From positions 1-62,344 of the forward strand of contig NZ_JMTB01000099.1 of the NCBI RefSeq assembly GCF_000734965.1: 62,344 bases of DNA. Direction: 5' to 3'. This stretch comes from Trabulsiella guamensis ATCC 49490 (GTDB taxonomy: Bacteria; Pseudomonadota; Gammaproteobacteria; Enterobacterales; Enterobacteriaceae). The translations under genes and the position numbers were made by a program. This document shows, in pieces, positions 26,719 to 36,496 of this stretch; the stretch's first letter is position 1, and every line of letters starts with the position of its first letter. Below the pieces are notes generated by a model. That model was not told the origin of the DNA. It did not search any database and saw nothing but the letters and a program-made list of their open reading frames with translations.

Positions 26719-28287
26719 TTATTTGGTCACTTTATCGTACCACACCATGTCGGCATTCAGACCCTGCTGATACCCTTTCACGTTGTCACGCACCACGATC
26801 TGGGTTTTACCCTGGTCAATGAACACGTACGGAGAACTGCGCTGTAGTTCTTCCTGCATATTCTTGTACAGGTCAAGACGTTTTGCCGGATCAGGCTCCG
26901 CGACGGCTGCCAGCGTTTGTTTGTTGAGATCCGGAATATCCCAGCCGTTCAGACCTGCCACGGTGCTGGATTTTCCGTCATTCCAGGCAAAGGCGCTGGC
27001 GTTGGAGTGGGCGTCGAAGTAGTCGGGGATCCACAGACGAACTGCGGCCTGATGCTGTTTCGCTCGCACGCGGGCGTACACCTGACTACCGGCGGCAGGC
27101 AGCAAGTCTACTTTCACGCCACCCTGCGCAAAGCTCGCCTGCATTGACTGCGCGATGGTGATAAACGGTGGTTTGTTTTCCACGTCCAGCGTGAAGTGCG
27201 CGTCTTTAATGCCCGCTTTTTCCAGAATCGCTTTCGCTTTGGCCGGATCGAATTTGAACGGGTTATCTTCAATCGCCCCCGGCAGCCCTACCGGCAGGAA
27301 GCTCTGATGGACGAAATACTGCCCCTTCAGCAGATTTTTGGTGATGCCGTCGTAATCCACCAGCCAGCGCGCCGCTTCCCAGAACGCCGGGTTTTTCAGC
27401 AGCGGGTTGGCGCTATTGGCGGTGTTAAACGCCACGTAGTTTTGTTCAGCAGAAGGAATACTCAGTACCTTGATTCCCGCTTTGCCCTGCAGCGCGGCGA
27501 TTTGATCAGCACCGAGATCACGCGCCACGTCAGCGTCGCCCTGCTGGATCAGCAGACGGCGGGAGGCCGGGTCCGGCACGTTTTTGATGATGATGTTTTT
27601 CAGTTTCGGCGCACCGCCAGGCGAGCTGGTGTTAGCATCCAGCACGATGGCCTGATGCGGCTGGTAGACGCGCATTTTAAACGCGCCGCTGCCAGCGGAA
27701 TGCATTTTCAACCAGGTGTTGCCGAAGTCGTCGCCCTTCACATTGGCGGCAACCAGCTTTTCATCAACGATAGAGGCAATCGGCGTGGAGAGAATATTCA
27801 GCGCCACCGCCGGACTGACGTCTGCCGTCCAGTGCAGTTGCAGCGTATGGTCGTCAATTTTCGTCAACTGGCTGTCGATGTTGTTCGCTTCCCAGCCGAG
27901 AACGTTAAGAATGAACGCCGGAGACTTGTTCAGCTTTACCGCGCGGGTATACGAAAAAATCACGTCTTCCGGCCGTAACGGGTTGCCGGAAGCGAATTTC
28001 GCGTCGCTTTTCAGCTTCACGGTCAGGGTTCTGGCGGCGGGATCAGCCTGCCAGCTTTCGGCGAGGATCGGGGTGATTTTTTCCGGGTTATCGCGATCCG
28101 GCTGCACCAGCCGCTGATAAAGACTCGGGACGGTCTGAATACTCGACAACTCGTTGGCTTCGGCCGGGTCAAGGCTGACGATGTCATCAAGCCCCTGAGC
28201 CACAACCAACGTCGTGGGCGGCGTCGCGGCCCAGGCGGAGGCTGACAGCGCAGCCAGTATTACTAACGGCAACAGTTTCTTAGTCAT
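26719..28287 (-). CDS. ABC transporter substrate-binding protein, peptide/nickel family (SBP_bac_5)
   Basis: A 522-residue periplasmic binding protein of the DppA/OppA family. The signal peptide is MTKKLLPLVILAALSASAWA. Typical family segments follow: VVAQGLDDIVSLDPAEANEL, LVQPDRDNPEKITPILAESW, AEDVIFSYTRA-like PEDVIFSYTRAVKLN, and near the end KNMQEELQRSSPYVFI. The ATG at 28287 has an AGGGG site. It is the first gene of the five-gene operon. The ligand could be a dipeptide, an opine or another small peptide; no heme- or nickel-specific mark is visible. Confidence 0.87.
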   Translation of the reverse strand: MTKKLLPLVILAALSASAWAATPPTTLVVAQGLDDIVSLDPAEANELSSIQTVPSLYQRLVQPDRDNPEKITPILAESWQADPAARTLTVKLKSDAKFASGNPLRPEDVIFSYTRAVKLNKSPAFILNVLGWEANNIDSQLTKIDDHTLQLHWTADVSPAVALNILSTPIASIVDEKLVAANVKGDDFGNTWLKMHSAGSGAFKMRVYQPHQAIVLDANTSSPGGAPKLKNIIIKNVPDPASRRLLIQQGDADVARDLGADQIAALQGKAGIKVLSIPSAEQNYVAFNTANSANPLLKNPAFWEAARWLVDYDGITKNLLKGQYFVHQSFLPVGLPGAIEDNPFKFDPAKAKAILEKAGIKDAHFTLDVENKPPFITIAQSMQASFAQGGVKVDLLPAAGSQVYARVRAKQHQAAVRLWIPDYFDAHSNASAFAWNDGKSSTVAGLNGWDIPDLNKQTLAAVAEPDPAKRLDLYKNMQEELQRSSPYVFIDQGKTQIVVRDNVKGYQQGLNADMVWYDKVTK

Positions 28288-28417
28288 GAGCAACCCCTGA
28301 AAAAATGAATATTGTGTGATTATTATGCTTCGCTACGGTAGGACGCCGCCTGAATTCCGTAAAGTCATAATTCAGAATAATTTATTCGATAAAAGTATAG
28401 ACAGGAACAGAAAAGCA

Positions 28418-28439
28418 TTAGCCCGTGAAGACGGGCTAA
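28418..28439 (-). terminator. Intrinsic terminator after betA
   Basis: The stem TTAGCCCGT-GAAG-ACGGGCTAA lies about 15 bases after the betA stop on the minus strand, followed by TGCTTTTCTG. Confidence 0.75.
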
Positions 28440-28453
28440 GAAAGGGGGAGGGG

Positions 28454-30118
28454 TTACCGACGCACCGGGGCGTCACCGGCCACGTAATAAGCGGCGTTGC
28501 TTTTAAGCAGTGGCGGGCGCTGGCGAATCGCATCGGCGATTTTCTCACCGATCATGATGGTGGTGGCGTTCAGGTTGCCAGTGATAATTTGCGGCATGAT
28601 TGACGCATCCACCACCCGCAGCCCTTCCAGGCCATGTACGCGGCCTTCGCCGTCGACCACTGCCATGTCGTCGTAGCCCATCTTACAGCTGCCGCACGGG
28701 TGAAAAGCGGTTTCGGCGTGATTTCGCACAAACGCATCAAGTTGCTCGTCGGTCTGGCAGTCAATGCCAGGGCTGATTTCCCGGCCACGGTATTTGTCCA
28801 GCGCGGGCTGATGCATGATCTCACGGGTGATGCGGATCGCGTCACGGAACTCCTGCCAGTCCTGTTCGCAGGACATGTAGTTAAACAGGATCGCCGGGTG
28901 CGCGCGCGGATCGCGTGATTTCAGCCGCACATGGCCGCGGCTTGGCGAGCGCATGGAGCCGACATGGCACTGGAAACCGTGCTCTTTTACCGCATTGGAG
29001 CCGTTGTAGTTAATGGCGACCGGCAGGAAGTGATACTGAATGTTCGGCCAGCGAAATTCCTCGCGGCTGCGGATAAACCCGCCCGCTTCAAACTGGTTGC
29101 TGGCCCCGATGCCAGTGCCGCTAAACAGCCATTCCGCGCCGATTTTCGGCTGGTTCCACCACTGCAACGCCGGGTAGAGCGACACCGGCTCTTTGCATTC
29201 ATACTGCAAATACATTTCCAGGTGATCCTGCAGGTTTTCGCCAACGCCAGGCAGGTCGTGAACCAACGGGATCGCAAATTCTTTCAGCAGCGCGGCGCTG
29301 CCCACACCAGAGCGTTGCAGGATCTGCGGCGAGGCGATAGCACCTGCGCAAAGTAAGACTTCTTTGCGTGCTGTCGCTTTTACAGGCACGGTGCTGTCGC
29401 CCTCCAGCCACTCGACGCCCACAGCGCGTTTGCCGTCAAAAATAATATGGTCGGTCAGGGCATGGGTTTTAATGGTCAGATTCGGTCTGTTTTTTGCCTG
29501 ATCCAGGTAGCCGCGGGCGGTACTGGCGCGCCGTCCCTGCGGCGTCACCGTTCTGTCCATCGGACCAAACCCTTCCTGCTGATAACCGTTGAGATCGTCG
29601 GTGCGCGGATAACCCGCCTGTATGCCCGCCTCGACCATCGCATGGAACAGTGGATTATTATTTTCTTTCGCGGTGGTGACGCTCACCGGACCGTCGCCGC
29701 CGTGATAGTCGTTGGCACCGATATCGCGCGATTCCGCTTTGCGGTAGTAGGGCAAGCAGTGGAGATAGCTCCAGTGCTCAAGCCCTGGCGCCTCAGCCCA
29801 GTTATCGAGATCCATGGCGTTGCCACGGATATAGCACATGCCGTTGATGAGCGACGAACCGCCAAGTCCTTTGCCGCGCCCGCACTCCATCCGGCGGTGA
29901 TTCATATAAGGTTCAGGCTCAGTTTCATAGGCCCAGTTATAGCGCTTGCCCTGTAACGGGAAGGCCAGCGCTGCGGGCATCTGGGTGCGAAAATCAAAAC
30001 GGTAATCGGGACCGCCCGCTTCCAGCAGCAGAACGGTGGTCTCCGCGTCTTCCGTCAGTCGTGTTGCCAGTACGTTGCCGGCAGAACCGGCACCAATAAT
30101 GATGTAGTCAAATTGCAT
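28454..30118 (-). CDS. betA: Choline dehydrogenase BetA
   Basis: A 554-residue GMC-family FAD flavoprotein. The N-terminal FAD site [18 protein letters not shown] and the GMC signatures [15 protein letters not shown] and [15 protein letters not shown] are present. The catalytic His pair region is [13 protein letters not shown] near residue 465. BetA oxidizes choline to betaine aldehyde and can go on to glycine betaine, at the membrane. It is the last gene of betIBA, 12 bases after betB, and a hairpin terminator follows. The product protects cells from osmotic stress. Confidence 0.95.
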   Translation of the reverse strand: MQFDYIIIGAGSAGNVLATRLTEDAETTVLLLEAGGPDYRFDFRTQMPAALAFPLQGKRYNWAYETEPEPYMNHRRMECGRGKGLGGSSLINGMCYIRGNAMDLDNWAEAPGLEHWSYLHCLPYYRKAESRDIGANDYHGGDGPVSVTTAKENNNPLFHAMVEAGIQAGYPRTDDLNGYQQEGFGPMDRTVTPQGRRASTARGYLDQAKNRPNLTIKTHALTDHIIFDGKRAVGVEWLEGDSTVPVKATARKEVLLCAGAIASPQILQRSGVGSAALLKEFAIPLVHDLPGVGENLQDHLEMYLQYECKEPVSLYPALQWWNQPKIGAEWLFSGTGIGASNQFEAGGFIRSREEFRWPNIQYHFLPVAINYNGSNAVKEHGFQCHVGSMRSPSRGHVRLKSRDPRAHPAILFNYMSCEQDWQEFRDAIRITREIMHQPALDKYRGREISPGIDCQTDEQLDAFVRNHAETAFHPCGSCKMGYDDMAVVDGEGRVHGLEGLRVVDASIMPQIITGNLNATTIMIGEKIADAIRQRPPLLKSNAAYYVAGDAPVRR

Positions 30119-30130
30119 TGCACCTCCGGG

Positions 30131-31603
30131 TTAAAAAATGGACTGAAATTTCGCCATCTCGACCTGGATGGATTTCACTTGGGTATAGCTTTCCAGCGTC
30201 ATTACGCCGTTTTCGCGACCAATGCCGGAGTGTTTGTAACCGCCGACGGGCATTTCCGCCGGGGATTCACCCCAGGTATTGATCCAGCAGATCCCTGCTT
30301 CCAGTTGATGAATAACGCGATGGGCGCGGTTGAGATCGGCCGTGACGACACCAGCCGCCAGGCCATAATCGGTCTGGTTGGCGCGACGAATCACCTCTTC
30401 TTCGCTGTCGTAAGTGAGGATGGACATCACCGGGCCGAAGATCTCTTCGCGCACAATGGTCATGTCGTCGCGGCAGTCGGTGAAGACCGTCGGGGCGACC
30501 CACGCGCCATTGTCAAAGCCGTCGCCTCTCAGCGCGTCGCCGCCGCACAGCAGGGTGGCGCCTTCACGACGGCCCGCGTCCATGTAGCGCAGCACGTTGT
30601 CGCGGTGCGGGAAGCTCACCAGCGGACCGAAATTGGTTGTACTGTCGAACAGATCGCCTGGGCGAATACGTTTCACGCGCGCCAGAATGCGCGATTCAAA
30701 CTCCGCTTTCAGTGACGCCGGCACGAACACCCGCGTGCCGTTGGTGCACACCTGGCCGGAGCTGAAGAAGTTCGCCATCATGGCGATGTCTGCAGCGAGA
30801 TTCAGATCCGCATCGTCAAAAATGATTAGCGGCGATTTACCGCCCAGCTCCATCGTGACCTCTTTCAGCGACGAGGCCGCCGCGTTAGCCATCACTTTTT
30901 TGCCGCTGGCGACGCCGCCGGTAAACGACACTTTGGCGATGCCAGGATGTTCAGTCAGATACTGTCCGGTCTCTGCGCCAACGCCTGGCAGCACGTTAAA
31001 TACGCCGTCCGGCAGACCTGCCTCGCTGTAGATTTCCGCCAGTTTTAGCGCGGTCAATGGTGTCACTTCGCTTGGCTTGAAGATCATCGCGTTACCTGCG
31101 GCGAGCGCCGGGGCGGATTTCCACAGCGCAATCTGAATCGGGTAGTTCCATGCGCCGATGCCCGCAACAACGCCCAGCGGCTCGCGGCGGGTGTAGACGA
31201 ACGACGTATCGCGCAGCGGGATCTGACGGCCTTCCAGCGCCGGGATGAGTCCTGCGTAATACTCCAGCACGTCGGCGCCGGTGACAATATCCACTGTCGA
31301 GGTTTCGCAGAAGGGTTTGCCGGTGTCGAGAGTTTCCAGTTTTGCCAGTTCGTCATTGCGCTCGCGCAGAATATCGACAGCCCGACGCAGGATGCGTGAG
31401 CGTTCCATGGCGGTCATCGCTGCCCAGATTTTCTGCCCCTGCTGCGCGCTTTTCACCGCACGGTCAACGTCGTCGCGTCCGGCGGCCTGGGCCGTTGCCA
31501 GCACCTCGCCGTTCGCCGGGTTAATGGTCTCGAAATGGGTGCCGCTGGTGGCGTTTGTATAACCACCATGAATATAAAGCTGTTGTTCGGCCAGTCGGGA
31601 CAT
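30131..31603 (-). CDS. betB: Betaine aldehyde dehydrogenase BetB
   Basis: A 490-residue aldehyde dehydrogenase of E. coli BetB length. The catalytic Glu lies in [13 protein letters not shown] and the catalytic Cys in [30 protein letters not shown] gives the Rossmann entry and [19 protein letters not shown] the family-specific C-terminal part. It oxidizes betaine aldehyde to glycine betaine with NAD(P)+. It is ten bases after betI. Confidence 0.96.
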   Translation of the reverse strand: MSRLAEQQLYIHGGYTNATSGTHFETINPANGEVLATAQAAGRDDVDRAVKSAQQGQKIWAAMTAMERSRILRRAVDILRERNDELAKLETLDTGKPFCETSTVDIVTGADVLEYYAGLIPALEGRQIPLRDTSFVYTRREPLGVVAGIGAWNYPIQIALWKSAPALAAGNAMIFKPSEVTPLTALKLAEIYSEAGLPDGVFNVLPGVGAETGQYLTEHPGIAKVSFTGGVASGKKVMANAAASSLKEVTMELGGKSPLIIFDDADLNLAADIAMMANFFSSGQVCTNGTRVFVPASLKAEFESRILARVKRIRPGDLFDSTTNFGPLVSFPHRDNVLRYMDAGRREGATLLCGGDALRGDGFDNGAWVAPTVFTDCRDDMTIVREEIFGPVMSILTYDSEEEVIRRANQTDYGLAAGVVTADLNRAHRVIHQLEAGICWINTWGESPAEMPVGGYKHSGIGRENGVMTLESYTQVKSIQVEMAKFQSIF

Positions 31604-31613
31604 GGTTCCTCCG

Positions 31614-32207
31614 TTAGTCAGTAGCCGGTGGTAAATGCTGGCTGATGAAATGATGGGTCAGGGTACGGGCGCGTTCCTGCTCGAACGGCTTGCCGCTGAG
31701 TGCGGCGTGCAGCCAGAGCCCGTCAATCAGCGCCGCCAGACCGTGTCCGGCCTGCTGCGCCTGGTCGCGCGGCAGCTCGCGCCTGAATTCGTAAACGATG
31801 CAGGAGAGCAGACGACGGCTGCTGACCTGTTGCAATCGCCAGAGCATCGGCTGATGCAGACTGCTGGCCCAGAACGCCAGCCACGCTTTCATTGCCGCAG
31901 GGCTTATCTGGCTGTCATCAAAGTTGCCCTCGACAATCGCCTGCAACCGCCGTTCTGCCGATGCGCCTGGCAATGCCTGTAAACGTCGTAATACCGCATC
32001 ACGCAACTGGCTGGTGATGTCACGCATGGTGGCTTCCAGCAGGCCGTTTTTATCCTGAAAATAATGGCTGATGATCCCGGTCGATACCCCCGCCCGGCGG
32101 GCGATCTGCGCGATGGTCGCATCGTGCATTCCCACTTCATTAATGGCCTCTAGCGTGGCGTCGATCAGCTGTCGGCGTCGTATCGGTTGCATCCCCAGTT
32201 TGGGCAT
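31614..32207 (-). CDS. betI: TetR-family repressor BetI
   Basis: A 197-residue repressor that starts [21 protein letters not shown] as in E. coli; a start six codons earlier is possible but lacks support. The helix-turn-helix is [21 protein letters not shown]. BetI represses the divergent betT and betIBA promoters and is relieved by choline. The dyad ATTGGACGTTCAAT in the betI-betT gap is its likely site. Confidence 0.95.
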   Translation of the reverse strand: MPKLGMQPIRRRQLIDATLEAINEVGMHDATIAQIARRAGVSTGIISHYFQDKNGLLEATMRDITSQLRDAVLRRLQALPGASAERRLQAIVEGNFDDSQISPAAMKAWLAFWASSLHQPMLWRLQQVSSRRLLSCIVYEFRRELPRDQAQQAGHGLAALIDGLWLHAALSGKPFEQERARTLTHHFISQHLPPATD

Positions 32208-32256
32208 TTCTCGCCCTCCATTCATCAGCTCAGGTTATACATTAAAGCGGTTTTTG

Positions 32257-32270
32257 ATTGGACGTTCAAT
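32257..32270. promoter_or_regulatory. Probable BetI operator
   Basis: ATTGGACGTTCAAT is a near-perfect dyad (one mismatched pair) in the 128-base gap between divergent betI and betT. A site of this type controls the bet promoters in E. coli. The exact extent is not known from sequence alone. Confidence 0.6.
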
Positions 32271-32335
32271 ATAAAATGTGTCTTAATTGTTACCGATTTG
32301 ATTTTAAATAGTTACAAAAAGAGTGAGGTTATCGG

Positions 32336-34369
32336 ATGACAGATCTTCCGCAACCCAGAGAAAAGGACAAAATCAATCCGGTGGTTTTCTACACCTCTGC
32401 CGGACTGATTTTGTTGTTTTCCCTGATGACCATCTTCTTCAGCGATTTCTCGGCGGGACTGATTGGCAGGACGCTGAACTGGGTATCGAAAACCTTCGGC
32501 TGGTATTATCTGCTGGCGGCAACGCTATATATCGTCTTTGTGGTATGCATCGCCTGTTCACGCTTTGGTTCGGTGAAGCTGGGGCCGGAGCAGTCGAAAC
32601 CGGAGTTTAGTGTTTTAAGCTGGGCGGCGATGCTGTTTGCCGCCGGGATCGGCATCGACCTGATGTTCTTCTCCGTTGCTGAGCCGGTCACCCAGTACAT
32701 GCTGCCGCCGGAAGGGCAGGGGCAGACGATGGAAGCCGCGCGTCAGGCGATGGTCTGGACGCTGTTCCACTACGGGCTGACTGGCTGGTCGATGTACGCG
32801 CTGATGGGGATGGCGCTCGGTTACTTCAGTTACCGATATAACCTGCCGCTGACCATCCGCTCGGCGCTTTATCCCATCTTCGGAAAAAAGATCAACGGCC
32901 CGATTGGCCACACCGTTGATATCGCGGCGGTGATCGGCACCATCTTCGGGATTGCTACCACCCTCGGCATCGGCGTGGTGCAACTCAACTATGGCCTGAG
33001 CGTGCTGTTTGATATTCCGGACTCGATGGCGGCGAAAACGGCGCTGATTGTGCTGTCAGTGATTATTGCCACTATCTCTGTGACCTCGGGCGTTGATAAA
33101 GGCATCCGTGTGCTGTCGGAGCTGAATGTGGTGCTGGCGCTGGGGCTGATTCTGTTTATCCTGTTCATGGGCGATACCGAGTTCTTGCTCAACGCGCTGG
33201 TGCTGAACGTCGGTGATTACGTTAATCGCTTTATGGGCATGACGCTGAACAGCTTCGCCTTCGATCGTCCGGTCGAGTGGATGAACAGCTGGACGCTCTT
33301 TTTCTGGGCCTGGTGGGTGGCGTGGTCGCCGTTTGTCGGCCTGTTCCTGGCGCGTATTTCGCGCGGGCGCACCATCCGTCAGTTTGTGATGGGAACGCTG
33401 ATCATTCCGTTCACCTTCACGCTGCTGTGGCTGTCAGTGTTTGGTAACAGCGCGTTGTACGAAATTATTCATGGCGATGCGGGTTTTGCGCAGGAAGCGA
33501 TTGCTCACCCTGAGCGCGGTTTCTACAGCCTGCTGGCGCAGTACCCGGCCTTTACCTTTAGCGCTTCGGTAGCGACTATCACCGGGTTGCTTTTTTACGT
33601 CACCTCGGCGGATTCCGGCGCGCTGGTGCTCGGGAATTTCACCTCAAAACTGAAGGATATCAACAGTGATGCGCCTAACTGGCTGCGTATGTTCTGGTCT
33701 GTGGTGATTGGTTTGCTGACGCTCGGCATGTTGATGACTAACGGAATATCCGCATTGCAGAACGCTACCGTGATCATGGGGCTGCCATTCAGTTTTGTCA
33801 TTTTCTTCGTGATGGCCGGATTGTATAAATCCCTGAAGGTGGAAGATTATCGCCGCGTCAGCGCCAGCCGCGATACCGCGCCGCGACCGTTGGGAGTACA
33901 TGACCGGCTGAGCTGGAAAAAACGGTTGTCGCGCCTGATGAATTACCCGGGTACGCGCTACACCAAACAGATGATGGAGACAGTGTGCTACCCGGCGATG
34001 GAAGAGGTGGCGCAGGAACTGCGGGTGCGTGGTGCTTACGTTGAACTGAAAAGCCTGCCGCCGGAAGAGGGGGATTTGTTGGGGCATCTGGAACTGCTGG
34101 TGCATATGGGTGACGAGCAGAACTTTATCTACCAGGTATGGCCGCAACTCTACTCGGTGCCGGGCTTTACGTATCGCGCCCGCAGCGGGAAATCGACCTA
34201 TTACCGGCTGGAAACGTTCTTACTGGAGGGGAGCCAGGGCAACGACCTGATGGACTACAGCAAAGAACAGGTGATCACTGACATTCTGGACCAGTACGAG
34301 CGTCACCTGAACTTTATCCATCTGCATCGCGAAGCGCCGGGAAACAGCGTGATGTTTCCAGATATCTGA
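32336..34369 (+). CDS. betT: High-affinity choline transporter BetT, with altered C-terminal residues
   Basis: A 677-residue BCCT-family transporter with twelve membrane segments and the conserved helix-8 region SWTLFFWAWWVAWSPFVGLFLARISRG. A long cytoplasmic C-terminal domain (from about residue 500) senses osmolality in the family. BetT imports choline by proton symport. It is divergent from betIBA. The last codons read FPDI, while a perfect copy of its final 41 bases at 34799 is followed by codons for FPGL and a stop. This suggests that the original end was displaced by the inserted segment. Confidence 0.95.
   Translation: MTDLPQPREKDKINPVVFYTSAGLILLFSLMTIFFSDFSAGLIGRTLNWVSKTFGWYYLLAATLYIVFVVCIACSRFGSVKLGPEQSKPEFSVLSWAAMLFAAGIGIDLMFFSVAEPVTQYMLPPEGQGQTMEAARQAMVWTLFHYGLTGWSMYALMGMALGYFSYRYNLPLTIRSALYPIFGKKINGPIGHTVDIAAVIGTIFGIATTLGIGVVQLNYGLSVLFDIPDSMAAKTALIVLSVIIATISVTSGVDKGIRVLSELNVVLALGLILFILFMGDTEFLLNALVLNVGDYVNRFMGMTLNSFAFDRPVEWMNSWTLFFWAWWVAWSPFVGLFLARISRGRTIRQFVMGTLIIPFTFTLLWLSVFGNSALYEIIHGDAGFAQEAIAHPERGFYSLLAQYPAFTFSASVATITGLLFYVTSADSGALVLGNFTSKLKDINSDAPNWLRMFWSVVIGLLTLGMLMTNGISALQNATVIMGLPFSFVIFFVMAGLYKSLKVEDYRRVSASRDTAPRPLGVHDRLSWKKRLSRLMNYPGTRYTKQMMETVCYPAMEEVAQELRVRGAYVELKSLPPEEGDLLGHLELLVHMGDEQNFIYQVWPQLYSVPGFTYRARSGKSTYYRLETFLLEGSQGNDLMDYSKEQVITDILDQYERHLNFIHLHREAPGNSVMFPDI
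34319..34359. repeat. 41-bp direct repeat, copy 1 (inside betT 3' end)
   Basis: These 41 bases encode the last residues of BetT (HLHREAPGNSVMFP) and recur without a mismatch at 34799-34839. The bases on either side differ between the copies, so the repeat edges are sharp. The offset of 480 bases encloses an antitoxin and a toxin remnant. Confidence 0.97.
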
Positions 34370-34515
34370 ATGAAAAGGACAGCCTGACCAGCGCAGAAAA
34401 AGCGGAGCTCAAAAAGCTGACAGCGCTTCTCACAGAAAACACTTTAAGTGGTGTGAATGAAAGGTGTACTATGTACTCCAAAGCGCAACGTGAGGCATGC
34501 GATGAGTATCTTTGA
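34360..34515 (+). pseudogene. C-terminal remnant of a RelE/HigB-type toxin
   Basis: From the exact edge of the direct repeat an open frame reads RYLNEKDSLTSAEKAELKKL and continues to a TGA at 34513-34515, about 51 codons. NEKDxLTxAEKxxLKKL is the usual C-terminal part of RelE-family toxins paired with NadS-type antitoxins. The N-terminal half, including the mRNA-binding core, is missing, and no start codon with a ribosome site is in place. The frame overlaps the antitoxin start by 14 bases, as intact pairs do. The toxin should be inactive. Confidence 0.75.
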
Positions 34516-34786
34516 TGAACTAAAATCTTCGCTGGAAGAGGCCGTCGAAATCCAGGCCGGGAAGAGGGCGCCGGCAAGGGTCACTCGCTACGAAGTGGCG
34601 GATGTTCGGGCGATAAGAGAGCAGCTTAATGTCACCCAAAGTGAAATGGCGAGAGCATTAGGCACAAGTGTTGATACGATAAAAAGCTGGGAGTCCAAAC
34701 GGCGTAATCCCACCGGACTGGCGGCAAAAGTATTGAATGTGATCCGGGACAACCCTGCTTTTTTCACTGCGCTTGCGGCACAGTAA
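34502..34786 (+). CDS. NadS-type XRE antitoxin, orphan
   Basis: A 94-residue protein with the NadS pattern: N-terminal FDELKSSLEEAVEIQAGKR, YEVADVRAIREQLNVTQ, and the helix-turn-helix MARALGTSVDTIKSWESKRR, then NPTGLAAKVLNVI. The frame is intact although its toxin is beheaded. It may still bind DNA or counteract related toxins elsewhere in the genome. It lies between the two 41-bp repeats at the end of betT, convergent with the SDR gene at 34850. Confidence 0.85.
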   Translation: MSIFDELKSSLEEAVEIQAGKRAPARVTRYEVADVRAIREQLNVTQSEMARALGTSVDTIKSWESKRRNPTGLAAKVLNVIRDNPAFFTALAAQ

Positions 34787-34798
34787 TCCCGCTTTTTG

Positions 34799-34839
34799 CA
34801 TCTGCATCGCGAAGCGCCGGGAAACAGCGTGATGTTTCC
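34799..34839. repeat. 41-bp direct repeat, copy 2 (displaced betT end)
   Basis: This is the second perfect copy. Read in the BetT frame it runs straight into codons for Gly-Leu and a TAA, which looks like the ancestral gene end. With the next four bases it forms an 11-bp perfect hairpin (GCCGGGAAACA at 34816-34826, TGTTTCCCGGC at 34833-34843). In copy 1 the outer four pairs of this hairpin are lost at the junction. Confidence 0.97.
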
Positions 34840-34849
34840 CGGCCTGTAA

Positions 34850-35635
34850 TTACCAGCAGGCAAAACCGCCATCGACCAGCAGGTCCACGCCAGTACAGAA
34901 CGACGAGGCGTCGCTGGCAAGAAAGATGGCGGGGCCAGCCATTTCCTGGACAGATGCCATGCGTTGCATCGGCGTCTGGCTTTCAAACGCCTGGGTCTGA
35001 TGCACCATCTCCGGGCGCGTGTTCATCGGCGTGGCGGTATAGCCCGGGCTAATGGAATTGACGCGGATGTGCTTATCCACCCACTCCATCGCCAGACTTT
35101 TGCTCAGGTGAATGACACCCGCTTTCGAGCAATTGTAGTGCGCCTGCTCAAGGCCACGGTTGACGATCACCCCGGACATCGAAGCGATGTTGATAATCGA
35201 CCCGCCACCGGATTCCAGCATCAGCTCGGCTTCCGCTTTGCAGGAGTTCCACACACCGGTGAGGTTGATATCGATCACCCGTTGCCATTGCTCAGTATCC
35301 ATTTCCAGCGCCGGATTGGCGTTGGCGATCCCTGCGGCGTTGAGCGCCACATCAAGACGCCCGTACTGCTGTTTCGCCAGTTTCACCGCCTCGCGCAGAT
35401 CGCTAAGTTTGCGGACATCGCCGGTAAACAGGCAGGCTTCGCCGCCGATGGCTTCGATATGCTTAACGGTATCGGCAAGACCGCCGTCATCGCGCAAATC
35501 AAAACAGACCACTCGCGCACCAGCGCTGGCAAAACCCCAGGCGATGGTCTGCCCGATGCCGCTACCTGCACCCGTCACGAACGCGACGCGGTCTTTGAGA
35601 GAAAACAGTTGTTGAGCAAAATCTTTCGCTATCAT
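34850..35635 (-). CDS. SDR-family dehydrogenase (polyol/sugar type)
   Basis: A 261-residue classical short-chain dehydrogenase. The cofactor motif is VTGAGSGIGQTIAWG; Asp in VVCFDLRDD after strand 2 suggests NAD rather than NADP. NAAG, the catalytic Ser in INIASMSG and YNCSK supply the active site, and the end LVDGGFACW is typical. Close relatives act on arabinitol, threitol or gluconate-type substrates. It is the last gene of the seven-gene polyol operon, 13 bases after the other SDR gene. Its own substrate cannot be named from sequence. Confidence 0.85.
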   Translation of the reverse strand: MIAKDFAQQLFSLKDRVAFVTGAGSGIGQTIAWGFASAGARVVCFDLRDDGGLADTVKHIEAIGGEACLFTGDVRKLSDLREAVKLAKQQYGRLDVALNAAGIANANPALEMDTEQWQRVIDINLTGVWNSCKAEAELMLESGGGSIINIASMSGVIVNRGLEQAHYNCSKAGVIHLSKSLAMEWVDKHIRVNSISPGYTATPMNTRPEMVHQTQAFESQTPMQRMASVQEMAGPAIFLASDASSFCTGVDLLVDGGFACW

Positions 35636-35648
35636 GGTGCTGTCTCCC

Positions 35649-36446
35649 TCAGGACATGATCAGGCCGCCATCGACGTTAATCGTCTGGCCGGTGATATAA
35701 CGTGCATCATCAGAGGCGAGGAACGCCACCAACCCGGCCACGTCTGCGGGTTGCCCTGCGCGTTTCAATGGAATGCCTTCCACCCATTCCGCCATCAGTT
35801 CGCCTTTGCCGTAGCGTTTTTTGTCGCTGCTGAGGATCTGCCCCCAGACGCGATCGTTGTACTCCCACATTTCGCTTTCGATGATGCCCGGACAAAAAGC
35901 GTTAACGGTGATGTTCCATGGCGCCAGTTCATGGGCGAGGCTTTGGGTGATCCCAATCACGCCCATCTTGCTGGCGGCATAATGTGGGGTGTAGATGAAC
36001 CCCTGGCGACCCTGACCAGATGAGGTGTTAATCAGGCAGCCGTGGTTCTGTTTCACCATGTATTTCGCCGCTTCCCGGCAGCACAGCCAGACGCCGGTTG
36101 TATTCACTGCCAGCACTTTTTCGAAATCGGCTTTCGGCATGTGGTCGAAATAATCAATGGTGATCACCCCGGCGTTCTGGATGGAGACATCAATGGTGCC
36201 GAAACGCGCTGCTGCCTGTTCATATAGCGCGCGAACCTGCGCCTCATCAGTGACGTCTACCTGCAGGGAGAGAATATCGGCCTGGTAGCGCTGACGCAGT
36301 TGTTCTGCGGTTTCATGGACACGCTCCGCGTTCGATACCATCACCAGCCGGGCGCCGTCACGGGCGAAACGTTCCGCAATTCCTGCGCCAATCCCCCGAC
36401 ATGCGCCGGTGATCACAACCGTTTTGTTGCTGAAATCTCGTTGCAT
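35649..36446 (-). CDS. SDR-family dehydrogenase (sorbitol-dehydrogenase-like)
   Basis: A 265-residue short-chain dehydrogenase with VITGACRGIGAGIAERF, IQNAGVI, the catalytic Ser in NTSSGQG and YAASK. SNAER after strand 2, instead of an acidic residue, makes NADP use possible. The C-terminal extension WEYNDRVWGQILSSDKKRYG is like that of polyol (sorbitol/galactitol) dehydrogenases. The start MQRDFSNK at 36446 has an AAGGAG site. Two SDRs in one operon suggest two oxidations, or an oxidation and a reduction that invert one carbon of the substrate. Confidence 0.85.
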   Translation of the reverse strand: MQRDFSNKTVVITGACRGIGAGIAERFARDGARLVMVSNAERVHETAEQLRQRYQADILSLQVDVTDEAQVRALYEQAAARFGTIDVSIQNAGVITIDYFDHMPKADFEKVLAVNTTGVWLCCREAAKYMVKQNHGCLINTSSGQGRQGFIYTPHYAASKMGVIGITQSLAHELAPWNITVNAFCPGIIESEMWEYNDRVWGQILSSDKKRYGKGELMAEWVEGIPLKRAGQPADVAGLVAFLASDDARYITGQTINVDGGLIMS

Positions 36447-36496
36447 TTGTTTCTCCTTAATAAAACCGGGCCACACGGTGCCCGGTGGAATGTCGG

